8,086 nt of DNA from JAFALX01 sp050734185 (GTDB lineage: Bacteria; Chloroflexota; Dormibacteria; Aeolococcales; Aeolococcaceae). The stretch spans positions 1-8,086 of the forward strand of contig JBOHUE010000180.1 in the NCBI GenBank assembly GCA_050734185.1. The letters run 5' to 3'. The notes below the pieces were generated by a model, which made no database searches, was not told where the DNA came from, and saw nothing but the letters and a program-made list of their open reading frames with translations. How positions within the stretch are numbered: position 1 is the first letter of the stretch; the number at the start of each line of letters is the position of its first letter. Of the stretch, positions 1-6,933 are shown one piece after another. The position numbers and the translations under genes are program-made.

Positions 1-607
1 GCCCGGCACCGCGCTGCTGGCCTCGGTGCTGCTCCGGGTGGCGGATGCCGCCGTCTCCGGGGTGCCCTTCGCGGCGGGGCTTGCGATGCGGGACGCGGTC
101 GCCGAGACCTGCGGCGTCGATGCGGGCCTCAAATGGCCGAACGACCTGCTGGTCAGGGGCCGCAAGCTCTGCGGGCTGCTCGCCGAGGTGTGCCCGGAGG
201 CGAGCGCCGACGGGAAGACCGCGGTGATCGTGGGCGCCGGCGTCAACCTGCGCGTGCCCGCGTTCCCAGAAGGCGTTGACGGCGTGAGCCTGCACGAGCT
301 GGTCAGCAAACCGCCGGGCCCCGAGACGCTCCTCGACGTATGGCTGCGCAACCTCGACGCGCGGGTCAGCGCCGTGGAGCAGGAGGGGATGGCAGCGCTG
401 CTCGCCGGCTGGCGGCGGCACGCGACCGGCCTCGGCGGCCCGGTGCGCGTGGTGACGGCCGGGAGCGTCATCGCCGGCACCGCAGTCGACGTCCGTGACG
501 ACGGCGCGCTGCTCGTGCGCACGGCCGGCGGCGTGACGCCCGTTCTCGCCGGTGACGTGCAACTCGTCGCCGAGCCGGACCGTTCCGATCGCATGCGTGA
601 ACGCTAG
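1..607 (+). CDS. birA: Biotin-[acetyl-CoA-carboxylase] ligase, C-terminal part (5' end outside window)
   Basis: Biotin-protein ligase activates biotin with ATP to biotinyl-AMP and transfers it to the lysine of the biotin carboxyl carrier part of acyl-CoA carboxylases in the cytoplasm. The reading frame is open from base 2 and ends at TAG 605-607. The first codons read PGTALLASVLLR, matching the family stretch after the glycine-rich loop, so the true start lies upstream; the in-frame GTG at 26 is internal. Seen motifs are KWPNDLLV (codons from base 131), the central lysine-containing biotin/adenylate signature, then GRKLCGLLAE, GAGVNLRVP, and a C-terminal SH3-like domain of about 50 residues ending near AGDVQLV. 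Whether an N-terminal DNA-binding repressor domain exists cannot be seen. The gene is transcribed towards the oxidase operon and shows no functional link to it. The family call is secure. Confidence 0.95.
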   Translation, partial: PGTALLASVLLRVADAAVSGVPFAAGLAMRDAVAETCGVDAGLKWPNDLLVRGRKLCGLLAEVCPEASADGKTAVIVGAGVNLRVPAFPEGVDGVSLHELVSKPPGPETLLDVWLRNLDARVSAVEQEGMAALLAGWRRHATGLGGPVRVVTAGSVIAGTAVDVRDDGALLVRTAGGVTPVLAGDVQLVAEPDRSDRMRER

Positions 608-669
608 GAGCCGGGCCCGGACCTCACGCGGACAACGTCACCACGACCGGGCGCACCGCCGGGCCCTCG
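608..669. terminator. Convergent intergenic gap with GC-rich inverted repeats, possible bidirectional terminator
   Basis: This is the only gap between the plus-strand birA and the minus-strand oxidase operon. It holds a perfect 10-base palindrome CCGGGCCCGG (611-620). GGGCCCGG (613-620) also pairs with CCGGGCCC (659-666). A compact hairpin can form at 647-662: on the minus strand GGCG-GTG-CGCC, extended by two C-G pairs across a one-base bulge. There is no T-run on either side, so it is not a classical intrinsic terminator. Position between two converging stops is the main argument for a termination role. Confidence 0.35.
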
Positions 670-1074
670 TCAGCTGGTGACTGTCAGCTTGCCGTCCATG
701 CCGGGGTGGATCGTGCACTTGTAGTTGTACGTCCCGGCCTGGCTGAACGTGATCTCCCACGTCGCGCTCGGCTGGAACGAGCTGTCCGTGAGGCAGCCCT
801 GATCGAACGTGATGTTGTGCAACACGGTGCCCGCGTTGGTCCACTGCACCACCTGGCCGACCTTGGCGGTGCTCGACGTCGGAGCGAACTGCAAGCTGTC
901 CTCGGCGTTGATCTTGACGTCGGCGGCAGCGGTGCCGGCGCTGGCCTTGCCCGCGGTGCAGCCGCCACCGCCGGTCGAGCTCGAGGTTTCCGGCGCGCCG
1001 TTGCCACACGCAGCGAGTGCGAGAGCCAGCGCGGCGCCTGCGCCGAACACGGCAAAGCGAAGGTGAGTCTTCAT
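670..1074 (-). CDS. Lipoprotein cupredoxin (plastocyanin/amicyanin-like blue copper protein)
   Basis: A 134-aa small blue copper protein, expected to be anchored to the outer face of the membrane. Residues 1-23 form a lipoprotein signal: basic MKTHLR, hydrophobic core, and lipobox LAAC with C23 as the lipidated cysteine, followed by a Ser/Gly-rich linker. The cupredoxin domain covers about 50-134. Type 1 copper ligands are H86 (in TVLHNITF), C120, H123 and M126 (in CTIHPGM). The C-x2-H-x2-M spacing is that of amicyanin and pseudoazurin rather than plant plastocyanin. Two further cysteines, C39 and C94, might form a disulfide. Its ATG overlaps the TGA of the CtaG-like gene (ATGA), and AGGAGGT sits five bases upstream, so it is the last gene of the oxidase operon. 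A role as electron donor to CuA, or as a copper carrier during assembly, is inferred from context and not proved by the sequence. Confidence 0.92.
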   Translation of the reverse strand: MKTHLRFAVFGAGAALALALAACGNGAPETSSSTGGGGCTAGKASAGTAAADVKINAEDSLQFAPTSSTAKVGQVVQWTNAGTVLHNITFDQGCLTDSSFQPSATWEITFSQAGTYNYKCTIHPGMDGKLTVTS

Positions 1075-2039
1075 CGGGGACCTCCTGAGGGTGCAGCGCC
1101 AACCTGCTGCGAGGAATCGGGGGTGGCAGCAGGCCTGGCGGTGTCCTCCATTTTACGCGAAGGCCCGTTGGACTCGCCTTGCGGGGCAACGGGTTCGGGA
1201 CCCCGACCCTGCAATGCCTCGGCGGCCTCCGCCTCGTCGCTCGCGGAGTCTCCGAGCAGGCGCACGAACACGATCGTGATGGCGATGAAGTAGATGATGT
1301 TGCCGAGGCCGAGCATGAGCACACCGCCGTACTGCTGGTCGGACACGGGGCTGATGCCCCAGAGCCGCGGCGCGTTGACGTAGAAGGAATAGAACGCCAC
1401 CGGAGACAGGGCGAGGATCAGCCCGAGCACCGTCGGCGGAATGCCCGCCACCACCATGGCGGCAATCTTCTCCAGCGGACTCACTGATTTCGTGGCGGGT
1501 CCGCGCACCGGGTCGACGATCGGCCACCAGAACACGATGCCCACGGCGATGAAGCTCAGGTGCTCGAGCACGTGGATCGGCTCGGTGGTGAGCGTCGTGT
1601 CGTACAGCGCAGGGATGTGCCACACGAGCATCACCGCGTTGAACAGCAGGACTGCGGGCCACGGCCGCGTGACCGCCCACCACACGCGGCGCAGCATCGC
1701 GAACCGTGGAGCGGGAAGCGAGCGCATGCCGGCGAGACCGAGCAGCACCAGCGGCGGCGCCACCATCATCAGCAGCAGGTGCTGCAGCATGTGCAGCGAG
1801 AAGAGAAACTCGTCGCCGCCCGCGTCGATCGGTGACTGCAACGCGATGTACGCGATGGCGACGCCGATCGCGAAGTACACCGGCCGCGCACGGCCGTTGC
1901 GGAACCAGGGCGATACGTCGTTGGCGCCGCTGAGCATGCCGCGGCGCCACGCGACCCAGTACAGGACAACCGCCGCGACAAGTCCGGCGACGACGGTGGG
2001 TTCGAAGGACCAGTCGCCGAGGCCGAGGTGGCCGCTCAG
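1071..2039 (-). CDS. ctaG: CtaG-type cytochrome c oxidase assembly membrane protein (caa3_CtaG family)
   Basis: A polytopic membrane protein of the caa3_CtaG family, whose Bacillus member is needed for active caa3 oxidase; it is unrelated to the proteobacterial Cox11-type CtaG. Visible marks, numbered from the proposed start at 2039 (322 aa), are a first span from about residue 14 to 32, HMLQH (H83, H87) leading into LLLMMVAPPLVLLG, WHIPALYD (H141), HVLEH (H156, H160) and FWWPIVDP. The repeated His and Met at membrane edges fit copper handling. After the last span (about 245-262) comes a hydrophilic Ala/Pro/Glu-rich tail of about 57 residues. The start is uncertain: the frame has no ATG, GTG or TTG near the expected N-terminus. 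CTG at 2039-2037 overlaps the previous TGA (CTGA) and has GGAGGA nine bases upstream. The ATG at 2093 lacks a Shine-Dalgarno and would overlap the upstream gene by 58 bases. The ATG for the M of GMLSG falls after the first span. Confidence 0.88.
   Translation of the reverse strand: MSGHLGLGDWSFEPTVVAGLVAAVVLYWVAWRRGMLSGANDVSPWFRNGRARPVYFAIGVAIAYIALQSPIDAGGDEFLFSLHMLQHLLLMMVAPPLVLLGLAGMRSLPAPRFAMLRRVWWAVTRPWPAVLLFNAVMLVWHIPALYDTTLTTEPIHVLEHLSFIAVGIVFWWPIVDPVRGPATKSVSPLEKIAAMVVAGIPPTVLGLILALSPVAFYSFYVNAPRLWGISPVSDQQYGGVLMLGLGNIIYFIAITIVFVRLLGDSASDEAEAAEALQGRGPEPVAPQGESNGPSRKMEDTARPAATPDSSQQVGAAPSGGPR
1080..1086 (-). promoter_or_regulatory. Strong Shine-Dalgarno for the cupredoxin gene
   Basis: On the minus strand AGGAGGT is followed by five bases (CCCCG) and the ATG at 1074-1072. 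It lies inside the last codons of the CtaG-like gene. It fixes the cupredoxin start and suggests translation above the level that coupling alone would give. Confidence 0.8.
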
Positions 2040-2296
2040 TGCGAGGCGTCCTCCGGAAGCTCGAGGTACTCGCGCCGCGCGGCACGCACCCATACGAGCA
2101 GGGACGCCACCAGCCACAGCAGCCCGGCGAGCCACATGACCGGGCCGAGCACGTTGCGAATGTCGCCGAGAAACCCGACGAACAACACCGCAAGCGACAG
2201 CGCGACGTTGATCGGGATGAAGCTCGGCGGCGGCAGATGAATGTGCTCGCCGCCATGGCTCGCGTCGGCCGCGCCGTGCGCCTGCTCGTCGCTCAC
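2036..2296 (-). CDS. Small two-span membrane protein, cytochrome c oxidase subunit IV-like
   Basis: An 86-aa protein from GTG 2296-2294, whose start overlaps the preceding gene's TGA (GTGA). AGGTGA four bases upstream supports this start; an in-frame ATG at 2326 would add ten residues inside the upstream gene. The N-terminus is hydrophilic and His-rich (HGGEHIH), followed by LPPPSFIPIN leading into span one (about 28-43), a short loop, span two (about 49-70) and a basic-acidic tail (ARREYLELPED). The His-x-x-P-P-P-S pattern before the first span recalls small subunit-IV or subunit-I-tail segments next to actinobacterial and Bacillus-type aa3 oxidases. The subunit IV label rests on that resemblance, size, topology and position, not on catalytic residues. 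It probably binds and stabilises the oxidase core. Confidence 0.7.
   Translation of the reverse strand: MSDEQAHGAADASHGGEHIHLPPPSFIPINVALSLAVLFVGFLGDIRNVLGPVMWLAGLLWLVASLLVWVRAARREYLELPEDASH
2049..2054 (-). promoter_or_regulatory. Shine-Dalgarno supporting a CTG start for the CtaG-like gene
   Basis: GGAGGA on the minus strand lies nine bases before CTG 2039-2037. No ATG, GTG or TTG in the CtaG frame follows at a suitable distance. It lies within the final codons of the 86-aa upstream gene. Confidence 0.5.
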
Positions 2297-2412
2297 TTGA
2301 TCACCTGGAGGTACACGCTCGCCCACACGAACGTTGCGCCCACCAGCGCGAACAGCAGGATGAAGAACGAGATGCCGAACCGCATGTTCTTCCGTGCCAG
2401 CTTTCTGTCCAT
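2293..2412 (-). CDS. 39-aa single-span membrane micro-protein of the oxidase operon
   Basis: A 39-aa frame from ATG 2412-2410, with GAGGA seven bases upstream (2424-2420) and 19 bases after the ctaB stop. It has a very basic N-terminus (MDRKLARKNMR) and one hydrophobic span from about residue 12 to 36 containing WASVYLQV. The positive-inside rule puts the N-terminus in the cytoplasm. Its stop overlaps the GTG of the next gene by four bases. Size and topology resemble single-helix accessory subunits of heme-copper oxidases, such as the roughly 34-residue subunit IIa of Thermus ba3, but I cannot show homology. Longer readings of this frame starting further upstream run over ctaB and are not believed. 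Confidence 0.75.
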   Translation of the reverse strand: MDRKLARKNMRFGISFFILLFALVGATFVWASVYLQVIK

Positions 2413-2431
2413 CAGTCGGTCCTCGTGGTGC

Positions 2432-3339
<908 letters not shown>

Positions 3340-3343
<4 letters not shown>

Positions 3344-4320
3344 GCCGATGCCACGTGTGCGGTCCGCGGCAGCCGGACGCCTGGCTCGTTCTCGGCGGGC
3401 GCCGGCTCGGTCGCCTCCAGGCGAGCGCGCGTCAGCACGGCGACGCCGACGACCGAGGCCCACAGCAAGCTGGCGAGCGCGAGGTGCAACGCCTGTACGC
3501 CAGAGGGCAGACGCAGCACGACGACGAGCGCACCCGCGGCGATCTGCGCCAGCAGCACCACGTTGACGACCATCGCCGCGCGACGGAGCGCGCGGTCACC
3601 ACGGAAGCGACGCAGCAGCACGCCCATCACAACGCCGATGAGCACCACCGCGACGCCCGCGACGACGCGGTGCGTCATGTTGATGACATCCATCTGTGCC
3701 GCCGGCAGCTGGAATCCGCCGCCGCACAGCGGCCAGCCGTTGCATCCCGCAGACGACTTGGTCTCGACCACCAGCGCGCCGCTGAGCGCGAGCAGGTATG
3801 TCGCCCCAGCCGCGATCGTGGTGGGACGCACAGCGCGCGCAAGATCGCTCGCACGCGACTCTGCGGCGGTGCCGAGGGTGTTCGCCGTCACCGCGACATA
3901 CACAAGCACCGCGAGCAGCAGCAGCGCGTTGGCCAGGTGCACCAGGACGATGCCGCCGGGCAGGTCGAACTCGACGACCAGCGCGCCGAGCGCGATCTGC
4001 ACCACGAGCAGAACGCCGGCGAGCGTCGAGGCGACGACGAGGCGCCGGTGGCGGCGCACCCTCGCCCACGCGGTGATCACGAGCGCGACGATGAGCACCG
4101 TGGCGATCGTCGTGATCCAGCGATGCGAGAACTCGATCAGTGTCGTTGTGCGCAGCGCCGGCAGCAGCGAGCCGTTGCACAGCGGCCAGCCGCCGCTGCT
4201 GCCGCACCCGTCACCGCTGCCGGTGACGCGGACGACACCGCCCACGACGATGAGCAGGTATGTGAGCGCGGCGGTCACGATCGCCAGGCGGCGAAACGCT
4301 CGGGACGGTCTCGTGGTCAT
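3340..4320 (-). CDS. ctaA: Heme A synthase (COX15/CtaA family)
   Basis: A membrane enzyme that oxidises the C8 methyl of heme O to a formyl group, giving heme A. It is 326 aa with eight predicted spans in two similar four-helix halves. Heme-ligand histidines occur in all four expected places: H66 (EFSHRW), H128 (LVHLANA), H217 (MTHRV) and H279 (ALHLAL). E63, three residues before H66, matches the catalytic Glu of the Bacillus enzyme. Extracytoplasmic loops carry the cysteine pairs C39/C48 (GCGSSGGWPLC) and C193/C199 (CNGWPLC), so this is the cysteine-containing class. A hydrophilic tail of about 27 residues follows the last span. ATG 4320 lies 12 bases after the ctaD stop with only a weak AGGCG upstream, and the stop overlaps ctaB. 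It acts directly before CtaD maturation. Confidence 0.96.
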
Positions 4321-4332
4321 GGCGATCGACGC

Positions 4333-6057
4333 CTATGGGGTCGCCGCCGGTGATGGCTCCGGCGCCGGTGCCGCCTGTTCGGCCGCGCGTCGCGCGGCGA
4401 TGCGCGCGTCGCGCACCGGGCGGCCGCTGTGAACAGCCGGGGTCACGTCGAAGTTCCACGCCGGCGGCGGCGAGCTCGTCGCCCACTCCAGCGTGTTGCC
4501 CTCCCACGGATCGTCCGGCGCCGTCTTTGGTGTGCGCAGGCTGATGATGAAGTTGATCAGGAAAACCGTGACCGAGATCGCGATCACGAATGCGCCGAAG
4601 GTGATCAGCGAGTTCCAGTCACCCCAGCCGCGATCGTCGAGGTACGTCGAGATGCGACGCGGCATGCCCAGGAGTCCGAGCACGTGCATCGGCATGAACG
4701 CAAGGTTCAGCCCGAGAATCATCAGCCAGAAGTGCAGCTTGCCCAGCTTCTCGCTGAGGAAGCGACCGGTGATCTTGGGGAACCAGTAATAGACCGCAGC
4801 GAAGACGCCGAGCACGCTGCCACCGAAGAGCACGTAGTGGATGTGACCGACGACCCAGTAGGTGCCGTGCACAGTGCGGTCGACGGCCAGGCTGCCGAGA
4901 TAGACACCGTCGATCCCGCCGATCAGGAACATCAATATGAAGCCGACGGCGAAGAGCATGGGCGTGTCGTATCGAATGCTGCCGCCCCACATCGTGGCCA
5001 GCCAGTTGAAGATCTTCACGCCGGTGGGAACCCCGATGATCATCGTGGTGAAGGCGAAGAACGTCTGCACCACGAGCGGCAAGCCGGTGGCGAACATGTG
5101 GTGCACGAACACGACGAAACCGAGTACCGCGATGGCTGCAATCGAAGCCGCCATCGCCTTGTAGCCGAAGATCGGTTTTCGGCTGAACACCGGGATGATC
5201 TCGCTGATGAGCCCGAACGCGGGCAGGATCATGATGTAGACGGCCGGGTGCGAATAGAACCAGAACAACAGCTGATATAAGATCGCGTTGCCGCCGCTGC
5301 CGACCACGAAGAAGCTCGTGCCGATCTGGCGGTCGAGCAGCACCATCGCCAGCGCACCGGCGAGGAACGGCGATGCCAGCACCACCAGCGCCTGCGTGAT
5401 CTCCTGCGCCCACACGAAGAGCGGCAGACGCCCCCAGGTCATCCCGGCCGCGCGCATGTTGTGGATGGTGGCGAGGAAGTTGATGCCGCCGAGCATCGAC
5501 GAGATGCCCAGCAGGTGGAGGCCGAGGATCCAGAGGTCCTGACCCATGCTGCAGCTGTAGTGCGCCTCGGTCAGCGGCACGTAGCCGGTCCAGCCGGCGT
5601 CACCGGGACCGCCGGGGCAGATCACGGTGCTGCCGTTCATCACGGCTGGCACGAGGAACCCCGAGTACATGACGAGGCCGCCGAGCGGGATCAACCAGAA
5701 CGACAGCGCGTTGATGCGTGGAAACGCCATGTCGCGCGCGCCGATCATCAGCGGGACGAAATAGTTTCCGAAGCCGGCCCAGACCGGGATGATCCAGAGA
5801 AAGATCATCGTGGTGCCGTGCATCGTGAAGACCTGGTTGTACTGCTCCGGCGTCAGAAACGTGTTCTGCGGCTCCGCAAGCTGAATGCGAATGAGCAGCG
5901 CCATGACACCACCGACAATGAAGAAGAAGAAGGTGGTGACCATGTACATCATGGCGATCTTCTTGTGGTCGACGGTCGTGATCCATCCGAGGATGCCCTT
6001 CGACTTGTCGAACCGCTCGAACCGGGCGCGTGGCAGGGCGACGTCGGCGACCGCCAT
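4333..6057 (-). CDS. ctaD: Cytochrome c oxidase subunit I (aa3-type, A2 subfamily)
   Basis: The catalytic subunit that reduces O2 to water and pumps protons. It is 574 aa with twelve spans. Visible ligands and paths: H80 (TMHGTT) and H407 for low-spin heme a; H405 (VGHIHY) for heme a3; H270, H319 and H320 (VHHMFATG) for CuB; Y274 positioned for the His-Tyr crosslink (HPAVY); K348 (PTGVK) of the K path; D109 (GARDMAFPR) with N98 and N116 of the D path. The Glu of the usual GHPEVY is absent. The motif reads YSHPAVY (268-274), the Tyr-Ser signature of A2 oxidases. An outer loop near 141-170 contains C147 and C169. After the last span comes a Pro/Ala-rich tail (about 510-574). ATG 6057 shares one base with the ctaC TGA (TGATG), and AGGAGG lies six bases upstream. 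Confidence 0.98.
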   Translation of the reverse strand: MAVADVALPRARFERFDKSKGILGWITTVDHKKIAMMYMVTTFFFFIVGGVMALLIRIQLAEPQNTFLTPEQYNQVFTMHGTTMIFLWIIPVWAGFGNYFVPLMIGARDMAFPRINALSFWLIPLGGLVMYSGFLVPAVMNGSTVICPGGPGDAGWTGYVPLTEAHYSCSMGQDLWILGLHLLGISSMLGGINFLATIHNMRAAGMTWGRLPLFVWAQEITQALVVLASPFLAGALAMVLLDRQIGTSFFVVGSGGNAILYQLLFWFYSHPAVYIMILPAFGLISEIIPVFSRKPIFGYKAMAASIAAIAVLGFVVFVHHMFATGLPLVVQTFFAFTTMIIGVPTGVKIFNWLATMWGGSIRYDTPMLFAVGFILMFLIGGIDGVYLGSLAVDRTVHGTYWVVGHIHYVLFGGSVLGVFAAVYYWFPKITGRFLSEKLGKLHFWLMILGLNLAFMPMHVLGLLGMPRRISTYLDDRGWGDWNSLITFGAFVIAISVTVFLINFIISLRTPKTAPDDPWEGNTLEWATSSPPPAWNFDVTPAVHSGRPVRDARIAARRAAEQAAPAPEPSPAATP

Positions 6058-6890
6058 CAGGAACCTCCTCCATTGCTGCAGGCGGGCGAGGACGGCGTGA
6101 TCACGCCGTTGGGACTACCGAAGACGCACGACTGGAACTTGTTGCTCGGCAGCGCGACGACGGTGAACGTCATCTGCGCGTGACCCGTGCCGCAGAGCTC
6201 CGTGCACTGCCCGTAGTAGCTGCCCTGGCGCGCGTTGAGCCAGAGCTGGTTCACCTGGCCGGGGATGGCATTCATCTGGCCGGCGAGCGATGGCACGTAG
6301 AAGCTGTGGTTGACGCCGCACCCATGCTCTATCACCGCATGCGCGTAGCCGTCCTCCGGCGTGTCCTGGTTGCTCTGCGGTTGCACCGCCGTGCTGCACG
6401 GCGGGTCGGTGGACACGATGTAGAGACCCACGTCGGTATCCTCGGGGACATAGAGCGTCGCGAAGCTCTGGACGCGCTTGCCGCTCGAGGTCTGGCCGTA
6501 GTCGAACGTCCAGGAGAACTGCTGGCCGATGACGGTGACGAGCTGTCCCGAGTTGTCGGTCGCTCCCGCCGCCTTGGCGTCCTGGGGTATGTCGTTGATG
6601 AACGGCATGTTCGCCGCGGTGAACGCGAACAGCGAGAGGAACACCACCAGGGGCAGCAGCGTCCAGCCGATCTCTAGCCTGGTGTTGCCATGGAACTGGC
6701 GCGGCTCGTCGTTGTTGTGCCGGCGACGGAACTTGAACGCCGCGTACACGATGAGCCCGGTGACGACCACGCCGAGCACCACCGACGACCAGAAGACGGC
6801 GGTGTAGATCGCCTGCATGCGGTCGTCGACGGTCCCCCCCGAATGCAGCGGCGAGGTGTCGACGCAGCAGGCTTGGGCCAGGAGGTTCAT
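6057..6890 (-). CDS. ctaC: Cytochrome c oxidase subunit II (CuA subunit)
   Basis: Subunit II receives electrons at the binuclear CuA centre in the periplasmic/outer domain and passes them to heme a. It is 277 aa. Spans are about 28-52 and 75-95, followed by a cupredoxin domain with QQFSWTFDY (123-131), the aromatic electron-entry region. The CuA ligands are all present: H195 (NHSFYVP), C229, E231, C233 (CTELC), H237 and M240 (GHAQM). No CxxCH is present, so there is no caa3-type fused cytochrome c. Oddities: about 30 residues (163-192), with C165 and C191, are inserted between STD and VNHSFYVP, and a Ser/Gly tail holds C255 and C271. The N-terminus has no clear signal peptide and the ATG at 6890 has no convincing Shine-Dalgarno. 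No other ATG, GTG or TTG exists in frame after the upstream stop, except the internal M25. The gene lies 43 bases after the 59-aa gene, the loosest junction of the operon. Confidence 0.96.
   Translation of the reverse strand: MNLLAQACCVDTSPLHSGGTVDDRMQAIYTAVFWSSVVLGVVVTGLIVYAAFKFRRRHNNDEPRQFHGNTRLEIGWTLLPLVVFLSLFAFTAANMPFINDIPQDAKAAGATDNSGQLVTVIGQQFSWTFDYGQTSSGKRVQSFATLYVPEDTDVGLYIVSTDPPCSTAVQPQSNQDTPEDGYAHAVIEHGCGVNHSFYVPSLAGQMNAIPGQVNQLWLNARQGSYYGQCTELCGTGHAQMTFTVVALPSNKFQSCVFGSPNGVITPSSPACSNGGGS
6064..6071 (-). promoter_or_regulatory. Strong Shine-Dalgarno for ctaD, embedded in the ctaC C-terminal codons
   Basis: GGAGGAGG on the minus strand, six bases (TTCCTG) before the ctaD ATG. The same bases encode the Gly-Gly-Gly before the terminal Ser of CtaC, so the CtaC tail and the ctaD ribosome site are constrained together. 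It fixes the ctaD start. Confidence 0.85.
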
Positions 6891-6933
6891 CGGCGCCGCA
6901 TGATAACTCGGAGGCCGTTCGCCACTTCGGGCC

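Noticed and set aside
638..1324. 228-codon minus-strand frame over the cupredoxin gene
   Set aside because: It is out of frame with both the lipoprotein cupredoxin and the CtaG-like gene, and its Ser/Arg/Cys-rich content is typical of a shadow.
1153..2256. 367-codon minus-strand frame over the CtaG-like gene
   Set aside because: It is Arg/His-rich throughout with no membrane spans, while the overlapping frame has full caa3_CtaG motifs.
3344..3463. 40-residue N-terminal extension of ctaB
   Set aside because: It runs inside ctaA and is Arg/Ala-rich. The start at 3343 gives the usual CtaB length and a 4-base overlap.
4333..6057. cbb3-, ba3- or quinol-type oxidase subunit I
   Set aside because: The D and K paths are both present, the subunit II partner has all CuA ligands, and heme A synthesis genes follow, which fits an A-family cytochrome c oxidase.
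4429..6183. Long plus-strand open frames opposite ctaD and ctaC (4429-5280, 5461-6183)
   Set aside because: They are antisense to unambiguous oxidase genes, have low-complexity charged composition, and show no start context or recognisable motif.
6057..6890. caa3-type subunit II with fused cytochrome c
   Set aside because: No CxxCH motif is found after the CuA domain; the tail is a short Ser/Gly-rich end.
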